From Aphelocoma coerulescens (taxonomy: Eukaryota; Chordata; Aves; Passeriformes; Corvidae): a DNA stretch of 64,000 nucleotides. This document shows positions 22,606 to 35,988 of the stretch, one piece after another. Location: NCBI RefSeq assembly GCF_041296385.1, contig NW_027183597.1:124001-188000 (forward strand), written 5' to 3'. Within the stretch, counting starts at the first letter, position 1. Every line of letters starts with the position of its first letter. The notes under the pieces are model-generated. The model did not search any database. It saw only the letters and a list, made by a program, of their open reading frames with translations, and was not told the origin of the DNA. A program made the translations under genes and the position numbers.

Positions 22606-24723
22606 CCATCACACTTTTCACTCTTGCAGCTCGGTTGAAAAGCTCCAGCAGCTGCTCCCGCAATAGCAAAAGGTTCTAGAAGTGAAAGCCAGTTTGGGGC
22701 TGCACCTTCTCCTTGCCGCATGTAAGCCACACCAAACTCCCTGATGCACTCTGTCCTCCCCTTCTCAAAGGAGTAGACGGTGGCATCAGGACACACCTGT
22801 GTCCCAGCAGCTGGGTGCCCAGCCGGGAGCAGGAGCAGGGCTGGGGCTGCTCCCAAAGTTGCCCCGCCCCAATGCCAGAGCCGGACATATGCTGAGGGGG
22901 GGCTGGATCAGGCTTTATTGTCCAGCTGCATGCCAGGAGTGAGCACAAAATCTACCTGCATTCTCTGCAGCATGCCATCCTGGAGCAGAGCCATTGCCAA
23001 AGGAAGCCGTGAGCCCGTGCCAAGCCAGTGCCGGAGTGGGATCCTAGCAGCACCTGTGGAAGCCGGGAGAGAGGAGCCCACCTGGAGCAGGTTCGTGCAG
23101 GATTAATCATCCCGTGGCTTCCCACCAGGGTCCTGTTGCTTCCAAAAGGCCCCACAGTGTCACTGTGGCCCCTCGGTTCCACCAGGTTCCATAGCGTCAC
23201 TGTGGTGCCCAGGGTTCCGTCAGCTTCGCCAGCATCCCCACGGTCTGCAGAGCTCCCCGAGCTTCTGTGGTGTCACAGTGGAGGCAGGGTTGCATCAGGT
23301 TCCATAGCATCAGCACGGTCTCCAGGGCTCCCAGAGGTTCTGTGGTGTCACAGTGGAGGCAGGGTTGCATCAGGTTCCATAGCATCACCACGGTCTCCAG
23401 GGCTCCAAGAGCTTCTGTGGTGTCACAGAGGAGGCAGGGTTGCATCAGGTTCAATAGCATCAGCACGGTCTCCAGGGCTCCCCTGAGCTTCTGTGGTGGT
23501 GTCACAGAGGAGCCAGGCTTCCTTGTAGTTCCCCAGCATCACAAAGGCTCTCCTGGGAGCCACGGGTCACAAAGCACCGTGGGCTCTGTGCAGCCCCGCT
23601 GTGTCACAATGGCCGCTGGCTTCCACGAGCCCCCGCAGTGTCCCAGTGGGCCCCGTGGCTTTAGGAGTGGGTGGCTGGGAGTTGGTGCCAGCGGCTGGGG
23701 GAGCAGCAGCAGGGACTGTGTGTGGACAGTGCCATGGCCACTTGTGTGGCCACTGGTGTCTCTGTGCCAGGCACAGCCGTGGTGTGTAACACCGGCTCCG
23801 GGTCCTTTGGCTGTGCAGGTGGCAGTCACGGCCTGGAGCAGGGCTGCTCCCGGGGGACAGCCTGGGGCAGGAGGCTGCTGGAGATTCATTCCCCACACTC
23901 CTTGTCATGAGGTGCTCAGAGTGATTGGAAAGGCTGTTGGCAGCAGGCAGTTCTCTGGGTTCAAGCTGTGGAGCTGTCAGCGGGAATGCAAAGGCCAAGC
24001 TGGTGAGCCTTTTGTCCTGGTGCCTTTAGTGTGTGAGCAGTCCCTGGTGCCGTTGTCTTTGGATCCTGAGTGTGGGAGAGGCAAGGCTTAGGATGGTGCG
24101 TAGAGCTGAGAAGGAAAGTGCCGAGAGCAGCGTGTGTGCTGCTGCTTTGAGGGGTGCAGTTGAAGTTGTAGGCAGCAAGAGCTTTCTCAGCTGGCCCTTT
24201 TGTGAGCTCTGCTTTTGCCAGATGACTTCCATCTTACCCTCTTACCATCTTAGCCTCTCATTTTTGCATATCCCAAACCCCCTTCCAAACATCCAGCAGC
24301 TGCTTGTAAAGAAGAAGTCCTAGAACAAAAAGCCAGTGCTGCCTTTCATAGCCCCTTTGCTGTCTATGAAGTAGAGGAAAGAAGCTAGTGAGACGCACTT
24401 TCTTTCTCAACTCCATAGAGCGCATCCTTCTCTCAAGGTGGCAGAGTCCTTGGCGGAAGTGAAGCATCTGCAGCTGCAGTTCAGACTGAGAGATGTGCCA
24501 GGACAGGAAACATTTGCTGACCTTCCCTGTTCCCTGTGCAACATGATTCTCGCATCCCAGTCACTTTCACACACCTTCGGTACCCCTGAGTCCAAGCAGC
24601 TAAAGCTCACAGAGACAGAAGTGTCAGGAAGGAAAACGTTGCAAAAGCACCCCCTTCTCTTATCAGCATATAAATTGTGCACAACAGGCTGCGGCACCGA
24701 ACCTTCCTTCTCAGATAGACATG
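22606..24723 (+). repeat. Macrosatellite unit 11 (shortest, three inner copies)
   Basis: Length 2,118 bp, exactly two 75-bp copies short. Three copies at 23266-23490; the last is the gttcaatag copy with its ccaagagc linker. Carries ctccggg near 23798 and the cacacc/ggtaccc pair near 24570-24585. Confidence 0.95.
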
Positions 24724-26991
24724 CCATCACACTTTTCACTCTTGCAGCTCGGTTGAAAAGCTCCAGCAGCTGCTCCCGCAATAGCAAAAGGTTCTAGAAG
24801 TGAAAGCCAGTTTGGGGCTGCACCTTCTCCTTGCCGCATGTAAGCCACACCAAACTCCCTGATGCACTCTGTCCTCCCCTTCTCAAAGGAGTAGACGGTG
24901 GCATCAGGACACACCTGTGTCCCAGCAGCTGGGTGCCCAGCCGGGAGCAGGAGCAGGGCTGGGGCTGCTCCCAAAGTTGCCCCGCCCCAATGCCAGAGCC
25001 GGACATATGCTGAGGGGGGGCTGGATCAGGCTTTATTGTCCAGCTGCATGCCAGGAGTGAGCACAAAATCTACCTGCATTCTCTGCAGCATGCCATCCTG
25101 GAGCAGAGCCATTGCCAAAGGAAGCCGTGAGCCCGTGCCAAGCCAGTGCCGGAGTGGGATCCTAGCAGCACCTGTGGAAGCCGGGAGAGAGGAGCCCACC
25201 TGGAGCAGGTTCGTGCAGGATTAATCATCCCGTGGCTTCCCACCAGGGTCCTGTTGCTTCCAAAAGGCCCCACAGTGTCACTGTGGCCCCTCGGTTCCAC
25301 CAGGTTCCATAGCGTCACTGTGGTGCCCAGGGTTCCGTCAGCTTCGCCAGCATCCCCACGGTCTGCAGAGCTCCCCGAGCTTCTGTGGTGTCACAGTGGA
25401 GGCAGGGTTGCATCAGGTTCCATAGCATCAGCACGGTCTCCAGGGCTCCCAGAGGTTCTGTGGTGTCACAGTGGAGGCAGGGTTGCATCAGGTTCCATAG
25501 CATCACCACAGTCTCCAGGGCTCCCTGAGCTTCTGTGGTGTCACAGTGGAGGCAGGGTTGCATCAGGTTCCATAGCATCACCACGGTCTCCAGAGCTCCC
25601 AGAGGTTCTGTGGTGTCACAGAGGAGGCAGGGTTGCATCAGGTTCCATAGCATCACCACGGTCTCCAGGGCTCCAAGAGCTTCTGTGGTGTCACAGAGGA
25701 GGCAGGGTTGCATCAGGTTCAATAGCATCAGCACGGTCTCCAGGGCTCCCCTGAGCTTCTGTGGTGGTGTCACAGAGGAGCCAGGCTTCCTTGTAGTTCC
25801 CCAGCATCACAAAGGCTCTCCTGGGAGCCACGGGTCACAAAGCACCGTGGGCTCTGTGCAGCCCCGCTGTGTCACAATGGCCGCTGGCTTCCACGAGCCC
25901 CCGCAGTGTCCCAGTGGGCCCCGTGGCTTTAGGAGTGGGTGGCTGGGAGTTGGTGCCAGCGGCTGGGGGAGCAGCAGCAGGGACTGTGTGTGGACAGTGC
26001 CATGGCCACTTGTGTGGCCACTGGTGTCTCTGTGCCAGGCACAGCCGTGGTGTGTAACACCGGCTCTGGGTCCTTTGGCTGTGCAGGTGGCAGTCACGGC
26101 CTGGAGCAGGGCTGCTCCCGGGGGACAGCCTGGGGCAGGAGGCTGCTGGAGATTCATTCCCCACACTCCTTGTCATGAGGTGCTCAGAGTGATTGGAAAG
26201 GCTGTTGGCAGCAGGCAGTTCTCTGGGTTCAAGCTGTGGAGCTGTCAGCGGGAATGCAAAGGCCAAGCTGGTGAGCCTTTTGTCCTGGTGCCTTTAGTGT
26301 GTGAGCAGTCCCTGGTGCCGTTGTCTTTGGATCCTGAGTGTGGGAGAGGCAAGGCTTAGGATGGTGCGTAGAGCTGAGAAGGAAAGTGCCGAGAGCAGCG
26401 TGTGTGCTGCTGCTTTGAGGGGTGCAGTTGAAGTTGTAGGCAGCAAGAGCTTTCTCAGCTGGCCCTTTTGTGAGCTCTGCTTTTGCCAGATGACTTCCAT
26501 CTTACCCTCTTACCATCTTAGCCTCTCATTTTTGCATATCCCAAACCCCCTTCCAAACATCCAGCAGCTGCTTGTAAAGAAGAAGTCCTAGAACAAAAAG
26601 CCAGTGCTGCCTTTCATAGCCCCTTTGCTGTCTATGAAGTAGAGGAAAGAAGCTAGTGAGACGCACTTTCTTTCTCAACTCCATAGAGCGCATCCTTCTC
26701 TCAAGGTGGCAGAGTCCTTGGCGGAAGTGAAGCATCTGCAGCTGCAGTTCAGACTGAGAGATGTGCCAGGACAGGAAACATTTGCTGACCTTCCCTGTTC
26801 CCTGTGCAACATGATTCTCGCATCCCAGTCACTTTCACATACCTTCGGTATCCCTGAGTCCAAGCAGCTAAAGCTCACAGAGACAGAAGTGTCAGGAAGG
26901 AAAACGTTGCAAAAGCACCCCCTTCTCTTATCAGCATATAAATTGTGCACAACAGGCTGCGGCACCGAACCTTCCTTCTCAGATAGACATG
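24724..26991 (+). repeat. Macrosatellite unit 12 (class a)
   Basis: Full unit with five 75-bp copies at 25384-25758. Same inner-copy pattern as unit 1, eleven units upstream. Confidence 0.95.
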
Positions 26992-29259
26992 CCATCACAC
27001 TTTTCACTCTTGCAGCTCGGTTGAAAAGCTCCAGCAGCTGCTCCCGCAATAGCAAAAGGTTCTAGAAGTGAAAGCCAGTTTGGGGCTGCACCTTCTCCTT
27101 GCCGCATGTAAGCCACACCAAACTCCCTGATGCACTCTGTCCTCCCCTTCTCAAAGGAGTAGACGGTGGCATCAGGACACACCTGTGTCCCAGCAGCTGG
27201 GTGCCCAGCCGGGAGCAGGAGCAGGGCTGGGGCTGCTCCCAAAGTTGCCCCGCCCCAATGCCAGAGCCGGACATATGCTGAGGGGGGGCTGGATCAGGCT
27301 TTATTGTCCAGCTGCATGCCAGGAGTGAGCACAAAATCTACCTGCATTCTCTGCAGCATGCCATCCTGGAGCAGAGCCATTGCCAAAGGAAGCCGTGAGC
27401 CCGTGCCAAGCCAGTGCCGGAGTGGGATCCTAGCAGCACCTGTGGAAGCCGGGAGAGAGGAGCCCACCTGGAGCAGGTTCGTGCAGGATTAATCATCCCG
27501 TGGCTTCCCACCAGGGTCCTGTTGCTTCCAAAAGGCCCCACAGTGTCACTGTGGCCCCTCGGTTCCACCAGGTTCCATAGCGTCACTGTGGTGCCCAGGG
27601 TTCCGTCAGCTTCGCCAGCATCCCCACGGTCTGCAGAGCTCCCCGAGCTTCTGTGGTGTCACAGTGGAGGCAGGGTTGCATCAGGTTCCATAGCATCAGC
27701 ACGGTCTCCAGGGCTCCCAGAGGTTCTGTGGTGTCACAGTGGAGGCAGGGTTGCATCAGGTTCCATAGCATCACCACAGTCTCCAGGGCTCCCTGAGCTT
27801 CTGTGGTGTCACAGTGGAGGCAGGGTTGCATCAGGTTCCATAGCATCAGCACGGTCTCCAGAGCTCCCAGAGGTTCTGTGGTGTCACAGAGGAGGCAGGG
27901 TTGCATCAGGTTCCATAGCATCACCACGGTCTCCAGGGCTCCAAGAGCTTCTGTGGTGTCACAGAGGAGGCAGGGTTGCATCAGGTTCAATAGCATCAGC
28001 ACGGTCTCCAGGGCTCCCCTGAGCTTCTGTGGTGGTGTCACAGAGGAGCCAGGCTTCCTTGTAGTTCCCCAGCATCACAAAGGCTCTCCTGGGAGCCACG
28101 GGTCACAAAGCACCGTGGGCTCTGTGCAGCCCCGCTGTGTCACAATGGCCGCTGGCTTCCACGAGCCCCCGCAGTGTCCCAGTGGGCCCCGTGGCTTTAG
28201 GAGTGGGTGGCTGGGAGTTGGTGCCAGCGGCTGGGGGAGCAGCAGCAGGGACTGTGTGTGGACAGTGCCATGGCCACTTGTGTGGCCACTGGTGTCTCTG
28301 TGCCAGGCACAGCCGTGGTGTGTAACACCGGCTCTGGGTCCTTTGGCTGTGCAGGTGGCAGTCACGGCCTGGAGCAGGGCTGCTCCCGGGGGACAGCCTG
28401 GGGCAGGAGGCTGCTGGAGATTCATTCCCCACACTCCTTGTCATGAGGTGCTCAGAGTGATTGGAAAGGCTGTTGGCAGCAGGCAGTTCTCTGGGTTCAA
28501 GCTGTGGAGCTGTCAGCGGGAATGCAAAGGCCAAGCTGGTGAGCCTTTTGTCCTGGTGCCTTTAGTGTGTGAGCAGTCCCTGGTGCCGTTGTCTTTGGAT
28601 CCTGAGTGTGGGAGAGGCAAGGCTTAGGATGGTGCGTAGAGCTGAGAAGGAAAGTGCCGAGAGCAGCGTGTGTGCTGCTGCTTTGAGGGGTGCAGTTGAA
28701 GTTGTAGGCAGCAAGAGCTTTCTCAGCTGGCCCTTTTGTGAGCTCTGCTTTTGCCAGATGACTTCCATCTTACCCTCTTACCATCTTAGCCTCTCATTTT
28801 TGCATATCCCAAACCCCCTTCCAAACATCCAGCAGCTGCTTGTAAAGAAGAAGTCCTAGAACAAAAAGCCAGTGCTGCCTTTCATAGCCCCTTTGCTGTC
28901 TATGAAGTAGAGGAAAGAAGCTAGTGAGACGCACTTTCTTTCTCAACTCCATAGAGCGCATCCTTCTCTCAAGGTGGCAGAGTCCTTGGCGGAAGTGAAG
29001 CATCTGCAGCTGCAGTTCAGACTGAGAGATGTGCCAGGACAGGAAACATTTGCTGACCTTCCCTGTTCCCTGTGCAACATGATTCTCGCATCCCAGTCAC
29101 TTTCACATACCTTCGGTATCCCTGAGTCCAAGCAGCTAAAGCTCACAGAGACAGAAGTGTCAGGAAGGAAAACGTTGCAAAAGCACCCCCTTCTCTTATC
29201 AGCATATAAATTGTGCACAACAGGCTGCGGCACCGAACCTTCCTTCTCAGATAGACATG
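26992..29259 (+). repeat. Macrosatellite unit 13 (class b)
   Basis: Full unit with five 75-bp copies at 27652-28026. Same pattern as unit 2, eleven units upstream. Confidence 0.95.
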
Positions 29260-31527
29260 CCATCACACTTTTCACTCTTGCAGCTCGGTTGAAAAGCTCC
29301 AGCAGCTGCTCCCGCAATAGCAAAAGGTTCTAGAAGTGAAAGCCAGTTTGGGGCTGCACCTTCTCCTTGCCGCATGTAAGCCACACCAAACTCCCTGATG
29401 CACTCTGTCCTCCCCTTCTCAAAGGAGTAGACGGTGGCATCAGGACACACCTGTGTCCCAGCAGCTGGGTGCCCAGCCGGGAGCAGGAGCAGGGCTGGGG
29501 CTGCTCCCAAAGTTGCCCCGCCCCAATGCCAGAGCCGGACATATGCTGAGGGGGGGCTGGATCAGGCTTTATTGTCCAGCTGCATGCCAGGAGTGAGCAC
29601 AAAATCTACCTGCATTCTCTGCAGCATGCCATCCTGGAGCAGAGCCATTGCCAAAGGAAGCCGTGAGCCCGTGCCAAGCCAGTGCCGGAGTGGGATCCTA
29701 GCAGCACCTGTGGAAGCCGGGAGAGAGGAGCCCACCTGGAGCAGGTTCGTGCAGGATTAATCATCCCGTGGCTTCCCACCAGGGTCCTGTTGCTTCCAAA
29801 AGGCCCCACAGTGTCACTGTGGCCCCTCGGTTCCACCAGGTTCCATAGCGTCACTGTGGTGCCCAGGGTTCCGTCAGCTTCGCCAGCATCCCCACGGTCT
29901 GCAGAGCTCCCCGAGCTTCTGTGGTGTCACAGTGGAGGCAGGGTTGCATCAGGTTCCATAGCATCAGCACGGTCTCCAGGGCTCCCAGAGGTTCTGTGGT
30001 GTCACAGTGGAGGCAGGGTTGCATCAGGTTCCATAGCATCACCACAGTCTCCAGGGCTCCCTGAGCTTCTGTGGTGTCACAGTGGAGGCAGGGTTGCATC
30101 AGGTTCCATAGCATCAGCACGGTCTCCAGGGCTCCCAGAGGTTCTGTGGTGTCACAGAGGAGGCAGGGTTGCATCAGGTTCCATAGCATCACCACGGTCT
30201 CCAGGGCTCCAAGAGCTTCTGTGGTGTCACAGAGGAGGCAGGGTTGCATCAGGTTCAATAGCATCAGCACGGTCTCCAGGGCTCCCCTGAGCTTCTGTGG
30301 TGGTGTCACAGAGGAGCCAGGCTTCCTTGTAGTTCCCCAGCATCACAAAGGCTCTCCTGGGAGCCACGGGTCACAAAGCACCGTGGGCTCTGTGCAGCCC
30401 CGCTGTGTCACAATGGCCGCTGGCTTCCACGAGCCCCCGCAGTGTCCCAGTGGGCCCCGTGGCTTTAGGAGTGGGTGGCTGGGAGTTGGTGCCAGCGGCT
30501 GGGGGAGCAGCAGCAGGGACTGTGTGTGGACAGTGCCATGGCCACTTGTGTGGCCACTGGTGTCTCTGTGCCAGGCACAGCCGTGGTGTGTAACACCGGC
30601 TCTGGGTCCTTTGGCTGTGCAGGTGGCAGTCACGGCCTGGAGCAGGGCTGCTCCCGGGGGACAGCCTGGGGCAGGAGGCTGCTGGAGATTCATTCCCCAC
30701 ACTCCTTGTCATGAGGTGCTCAGAGTGATTGGAAAGGCTGTTGGCAGCAGGCAGTTCTCTGGGTTCAAGCTGTGGAGCTGTCAGCGGGAATGCAAAGGCC
30801 AAGCTGGTGAGCCTTTTGTCCTGGTGCCTTTAGTGTGTGAGCAGTCCCTGGTGCCGTTGTCTTTGGATCCTGAGTGTGGGAGAGGCAAGGCTTAGGATGG
30901 TGCGTAGAGCTGAGAAGGAAAGTGCCGAGAGCAGCGTGTGTGCTGCTGCTTTGAGGGGTGCAGTTGAAGTTGTAGGCAGCAAGAGCTTTCTCAGCTGGCC
31001 CTTTTGTGAGCTCTGCTTTTGCCAGATGACTTCCATCTTACCCTCTTACCATCTTAGCCTCTCATTTTTGCATATCCCAAACCCCCTTCCAAACATCCAG
31101 CAGCTGCTTGTAAAGAAGAAGTCCTAGAACAAAAAGCCAGTGCTGCCTTTCATAGCCCCTTTGCTGTCTATGAAGTAGAGGAAAGAAGCTAGTGAGACGC
31201 ACTTTCTTTCTCAACTCCATAGAGCGCATCCTTCTCTCAAGGTGGCAGAGTCCTTGGCGGAAGTGAAGCATCTGCAGCTGCAGTTCAGACTGAGAGATGT
31301 GCCAGGACAGGAAACATTTGCTGACCTTCCCTGTTCCCTGTGCAACATGATTCTCGCATCCCAGTCACTTTCACATACCTTCGGTATCCCTGAGTCCAAG
31401 CAGCTAAAGCTCACAGAGACAGAAGTGTCAGGAAGGAAAACGTTGCAAAAGCACCCCCTTCTCTTATCAGCATATAAATTGTGCACAACAGGCTGCGGCA
31501 CCGAACCTTCCTTCTCAGATAGACATG
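29260..31527 (+). repeat. Macrosatellite unit 14 (class g)
   Basis: Full unit with five 75-bp copies at 29920-30294, class g, with ctctggg near 30600. Confidence 0.95.
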
Positions 31528-33720
31528 CCATCACACTTTTCACTCTTGCAGCTCGGTTGAAAAGCTCCAGCAGCTGCTCCCGCAATAGCAAAAGGTTCTA
31601 GAAGTGAAAGCCAGTTTGGGGCTGCACCTTCTCCTTGCCGCATGTAAGCCACACCAAACTCCCTGATGCACTCTGTCCTCCCCTTCTCAAAGGAGTAGAC
31701 GGTGGCATCAGGACACACCTGTGTCCCAGCAGCTGGGTGCCCAGCCGGGAGCAGGAGCAGGGCTGGGGCTGCTCCCAAAGTTGCCCCGCCCCAATGCCAG
31801 AGCCGGACATATGCTGAGGGGGGGCTGGATCAGGCTTTATTGTCCAGCTGCATGCCAGGAGTGAGCACAAAATCTACCTGCATTCTCTGCAGCATGCCAT
31901 CCTGGAGCAGAGCCATTGCCAAAGGAAGCCGTGAGCCCGTGCCAAGCCAGTGCCGGAGTGGGATCCTAGCAGCACCTGTGGAAGCCGGGAGAGAGGAGCC
32001 CACCTGGAGCAGGTTCGTGCAGGATTAATCATCCCGTGGCTTCCCACCAGGGTCCTGTTGCTTCCAAAAGGCCCCACAGTGTCACTGTGGCCCCTCGGTT
32101 CCACCAGGTTCCATAGCGTCACTGTGGTGCCCAGGGTTCCGTCAGCTTCGCCAGCATCCCCACGGTCTGCAGAGCTCCCCGAGCTTCTGTGGTGTCACAG
32201 TGGAGGCAGGGTTGCATCAGGTTCCATAGCATCACCACGGTCTCCAGGGCTCCCAGAGGTTCTGTGGTGTCACAGTGGAGGCAGGGTTGCATCAGGTTCC
32301 ATAGCATCAGCACAGTCTCCAGGGCTCCCTGAGCTTCTGTGGTGTCACAGTGGAGGCAGGGTTGCATCAGGTTCCATAGCATCAGCACGGTCTCCAGGGC
32401 TCCCAGAGGTTCTGTGGTGTCACAGAGGAGGCAGGGTTGCATCAGGTTCCATAGCATCACCACGGTCTCCAGGGCTCCCCTGAGCTTCTGTGGTGGTGTC
32501 ACAGAGGAGCCAGGCTTCCTTGTAGTTCCCCAGCATCACAAAGGCTCTCCTGGGAGCCACGGGTCACAAAGCACCGTGGGCTCTGTGCAGCCCCGCTGTG
32601 TCACAATGGCCGCTGGCTTCCACGAGCCCCCGCAGTGTCCCAGTGGGCCCCGTGGCTTTAGGAGTGGGTGGCTGGGAGTTGGTGCCAGCGGCTGGGGGAG
32701 CAGCAGCAGGGACTGTGTGTGGACAGTGCCATGGCCACTTGTGTGGCCACTGGTGTCTCTGTGCCAGGCACAGCCGTGGTGTGTAACACCGGCTCCGGGT
32801 CCTTTGGCTGTGCAGGTGGCAGTCACGGCCTGGAGCAGGGCTGCTCCCGGGGGACAGCCTGGGGCAGGAGGCTGCTGGAGATTCATTCCCCACACTCCTT
32901 GTCATGAGGTGCTCAGAGTGATTGGAAAGGCTGTTGGCAGCAGGCAGTTCTCTGGGTTCAAGCTGTGGAGCTGTCAGCGGGAATGCAAAGGCCAAGCTGG
33001 TGAGCCTTTTGTCCTGGTGCCTTTAGTGTGTGAGCAGTCCCTGGTGCCGTTGTCTTTGGATCCTGAGTGTGGGAGAGGCAAGGCTTAGGATGGTGCGTAG
33101 AGCTGAGAAGGAAAGTGCCGAGAGCAGCGTGTGTGCTGCTGCTTTGAGGGGTGCAGTTGAAGTTGTAGGCAGCAAGAGCTTTCTCAGCTGGCCCTTTTGT
33201 GAGCTCTGCTTTTGCCAGATGACTTCCATCTTACCCTCTTACCATCTTAGCCTCTCATTTTTGCATATCCCAAACCCCCTTCCAAACATCCAGCAGCTGC
33301 TTGTAAAGAAGAAGTCCTAGAACAAAAAGCCAGTGCTGCCTTTCATAGCCCCTTTGCTGTCTATGAAGTAGAGGAAAGAAGCTAGTGAGACGCACTTTCT
33401 TTCTCAACTCCATAGAGCGCATCCTTCTCTCAAGGTGGCAGAGTCCTTGGCGGAAGTGAAGCATCTGCAGCTGCAGTTCAGACTGAGAGATGTGCCAGGA
33501 CAGGAAACATTTGCTGACCTTCCCTGTTCCCTGTGCAACATGATTCTCGCATCCCAGTCACTTTCACACACCTTCGGTACCCCTGAGTCCAAGCAGCTAA
33601 AGCTCACAGAGACAGAAGTGTCAGGAAGGAAAACGTTGCAAAAGCACCCCCTTCTCTTATCAGCATATAAATTGTGCACAACAGGCTGCGGCACCGAACC
33701 TTCCTTCTCAGATAGACATG
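31528..33720 (+). repeat. Macrosatellite unit 15 (class f, four inner copies)
   Basis: Length 2,193 bp, four copies at 32188-32487. Differs from other class f units because copy 1 has catcaccac. Carries ctccggg and the cacacc/ggtaccc pair, as units 6, 23 and 27 do. Confidence 0.95.
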
Positions 33721-35988
33721 CCATCACACTTTTCACTCTTGCAGCTCGGTTGAAAAGCTCCAGCAGCTGCTCCCGCAATAGCAAAAGGTTCTAGAAGTGA
33801 AAGCCAGTTTGGGGCTGCACCTTCTCCTTGCCGCATGTAAGCCACACCAAACTCCCTGATGCACTCTGTCCTCCCCTTCTCAAAGGAGTAGACGGTGGCA
33901 TCAGGACACACCTGTGTCCCAGCAGCTGGGTGCCCAGCCGGGAGCAGGAGCAGGGCTGGGGCTGCTCCCAAAGTTGCCCCGCCCCAATGCCAGAGCCGGA
34001 CATATGCTGAGGGGGGGCTGGATCAGGCTTTATTGTCCAGCTGCATGCCAGGAGTGAGCACAAAATCTACCTGCATTCTCTGCAGCATGCCATCCTGGAG
34101 CAGAGCCATTGCCAAAGGAAGCCGTGAGCCCGTGCCAAGCCAGTGCCGGAGTGGGATCCTAGCAGCACCTGTGGAAGCCGGGAGAGAGGAGCCCACCTGG
34201 AGCAGGTTCGTGCAGGATTAATCATCCCGTGGCTTCCCACCAGGGTCCTGTTGCTTCCAAAAGGCCCCACAGTGTCACTGTGGCCCCTCGGTTCCACCAG
34301 GTTCCATAGCGTCACTGTGGTGCCCAGGGTTCCGTCAGCTTCGCCAGCATCCCCACGGTCTGCAGAGCTCCCCGAGCTTCTGTGGTGTCACAGTGGAGGC
34401 AGGGTTGCATCAGGTTCCATAGCATCAGCACGGTCTCCAGGGCTCCCAGAGGTTCTGTGGTGTCACAGTGGAGGCAGGGTTGCATCAGGTTCCATAGCAT
34501 CACCACAGTCTCCAGGGCTCCCTGAGCTTCTGTGGTGTCACAGTGGAGGCAGGGTTGCATCAGGTTCCATAGCATCAGCACGGTCTCCAGGGCTCCCAGA
34601 GGTTCTGTGGTGTCACAGAGGAGGCAGGGTTGCATCAGGTTCCATAGCATCACCACGGTCTCCAGGGCTCCAAGAGCTTCTGTGGTGTCACAGAGGAGGC
34701 AGGGTTGCATCAGGTTCAATAGCATCAGCACGGTCTCCAGGGCTCCCCTGAGCTTCTGTGGTGGTGTCACAGAGGAGCCAGGCTTCCTTGTAGTTCCCCA
34801 GCATCACAAAGGCTCTCCTGGGAGCCACGGGTCACAAAGCACCGTGGGCTCTGTGCAGCCCCGCTGTGTCACAATGGCCGCTGGCTTCCACGAGCCCCCG
34901 CAGTGTCCCAGTGGGCCCCGTGGCTTTAGGAGTGGGTGGCTGGGAGTTGGTGCCAGCGGCTGGGGGAGCAGCAGCAGGGACTGTGTGTGGACAGTGCCAT
35001 GGCCACTTGTGTGGCCACTGGTGTCTCTGTGCCAGGCACAGCCGTGGTGTGTAACACCGGCTCCGGGTCCTTTGGCTGTGCAGGTGGCAGTCACGGCCTG
35101 GAGCAGGGCTGCTCCCGGGGGACAGCCTGGGGCAGGAGGCTGCTGGAGATTCATTCCCCACACTCCTTGTCATGAGGTGCTCAGAGTGATTGGAAAGGCT
35201 GTTGGCAGCAGGCAGTTCTCTGGGTTCAAGCTGTGGAGCTGTCAGCGGGAATGCAAAGGCCAAGCTGGTGAGCCTTTTGTCCTGGTGCCTTTAGTGTGTG
35301 AGCAGTCCCTGGTGCCGTTGTCTTTGGATCCTGAGTGTGGGAGAGGCAAGGCTTAGGATGGTGCGTAGAGCTGAGAAGGAAAGTGCCGAGAGCAGCGTGT
35401 GTGCTGCTGCTTTGAGGGGTGCAGTTGAAGTTGTAGGCAGCAAGAGCTTTCTCAGCTGGCCCTTTTGTGAGCTCTGCTTTTGCCAGATGACTTCCATCTT
35501 ACCCTCTTACCATCTTAGCCTCTCATTTTTGCATATCCCAAACCCCCTTCCAAACATCCAGCAGCTGCTTGTAAAGAAGAAGTCCTAGAACAAAAAGCCA
35601 GTGCTGCCTTTCATAGCCCCTTTGCTGTCTATGAAGTAGAGGAAAGAAGCTAGTGAGACGCACTTTCTTTCTCAACTCCATAGAGCGCATCCTTCTCTCA
35701 AGGTGGCAGAGTCCTTGGCGGAAGTGAAGCATCTGCAGCTGCAGTTCAGACTGAGAGATGTGCCAGGACAGGAAACATTTGCTGACCTTCCCTGTTCCCT
35801 GTGCAACATGATTCTCGCATCCCAGTCACTTTCACATACCTTCGGTATCCCTGAGTCCAAGCAGCTAAAGCTCACAGAGACAGAAGTGTCAGGAAGGAAA
35901 ACGTTGCAAAAGCACCCCCTTCTCTTATCAGCATATAAATTGTGCACAACAGGCTGCGGCACCGAACCTTCCTTCTCAGATAGACATG
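33721..35988 (+). repeat. Macrosatellite unit 16 (class g)
   Basis: Full unit with five 75-bp copies at 34381-34755. Class g inner pattern combined with ctccggg near 35063; other class g units except unit 18 have ctctggg. Confidence 0.95.
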
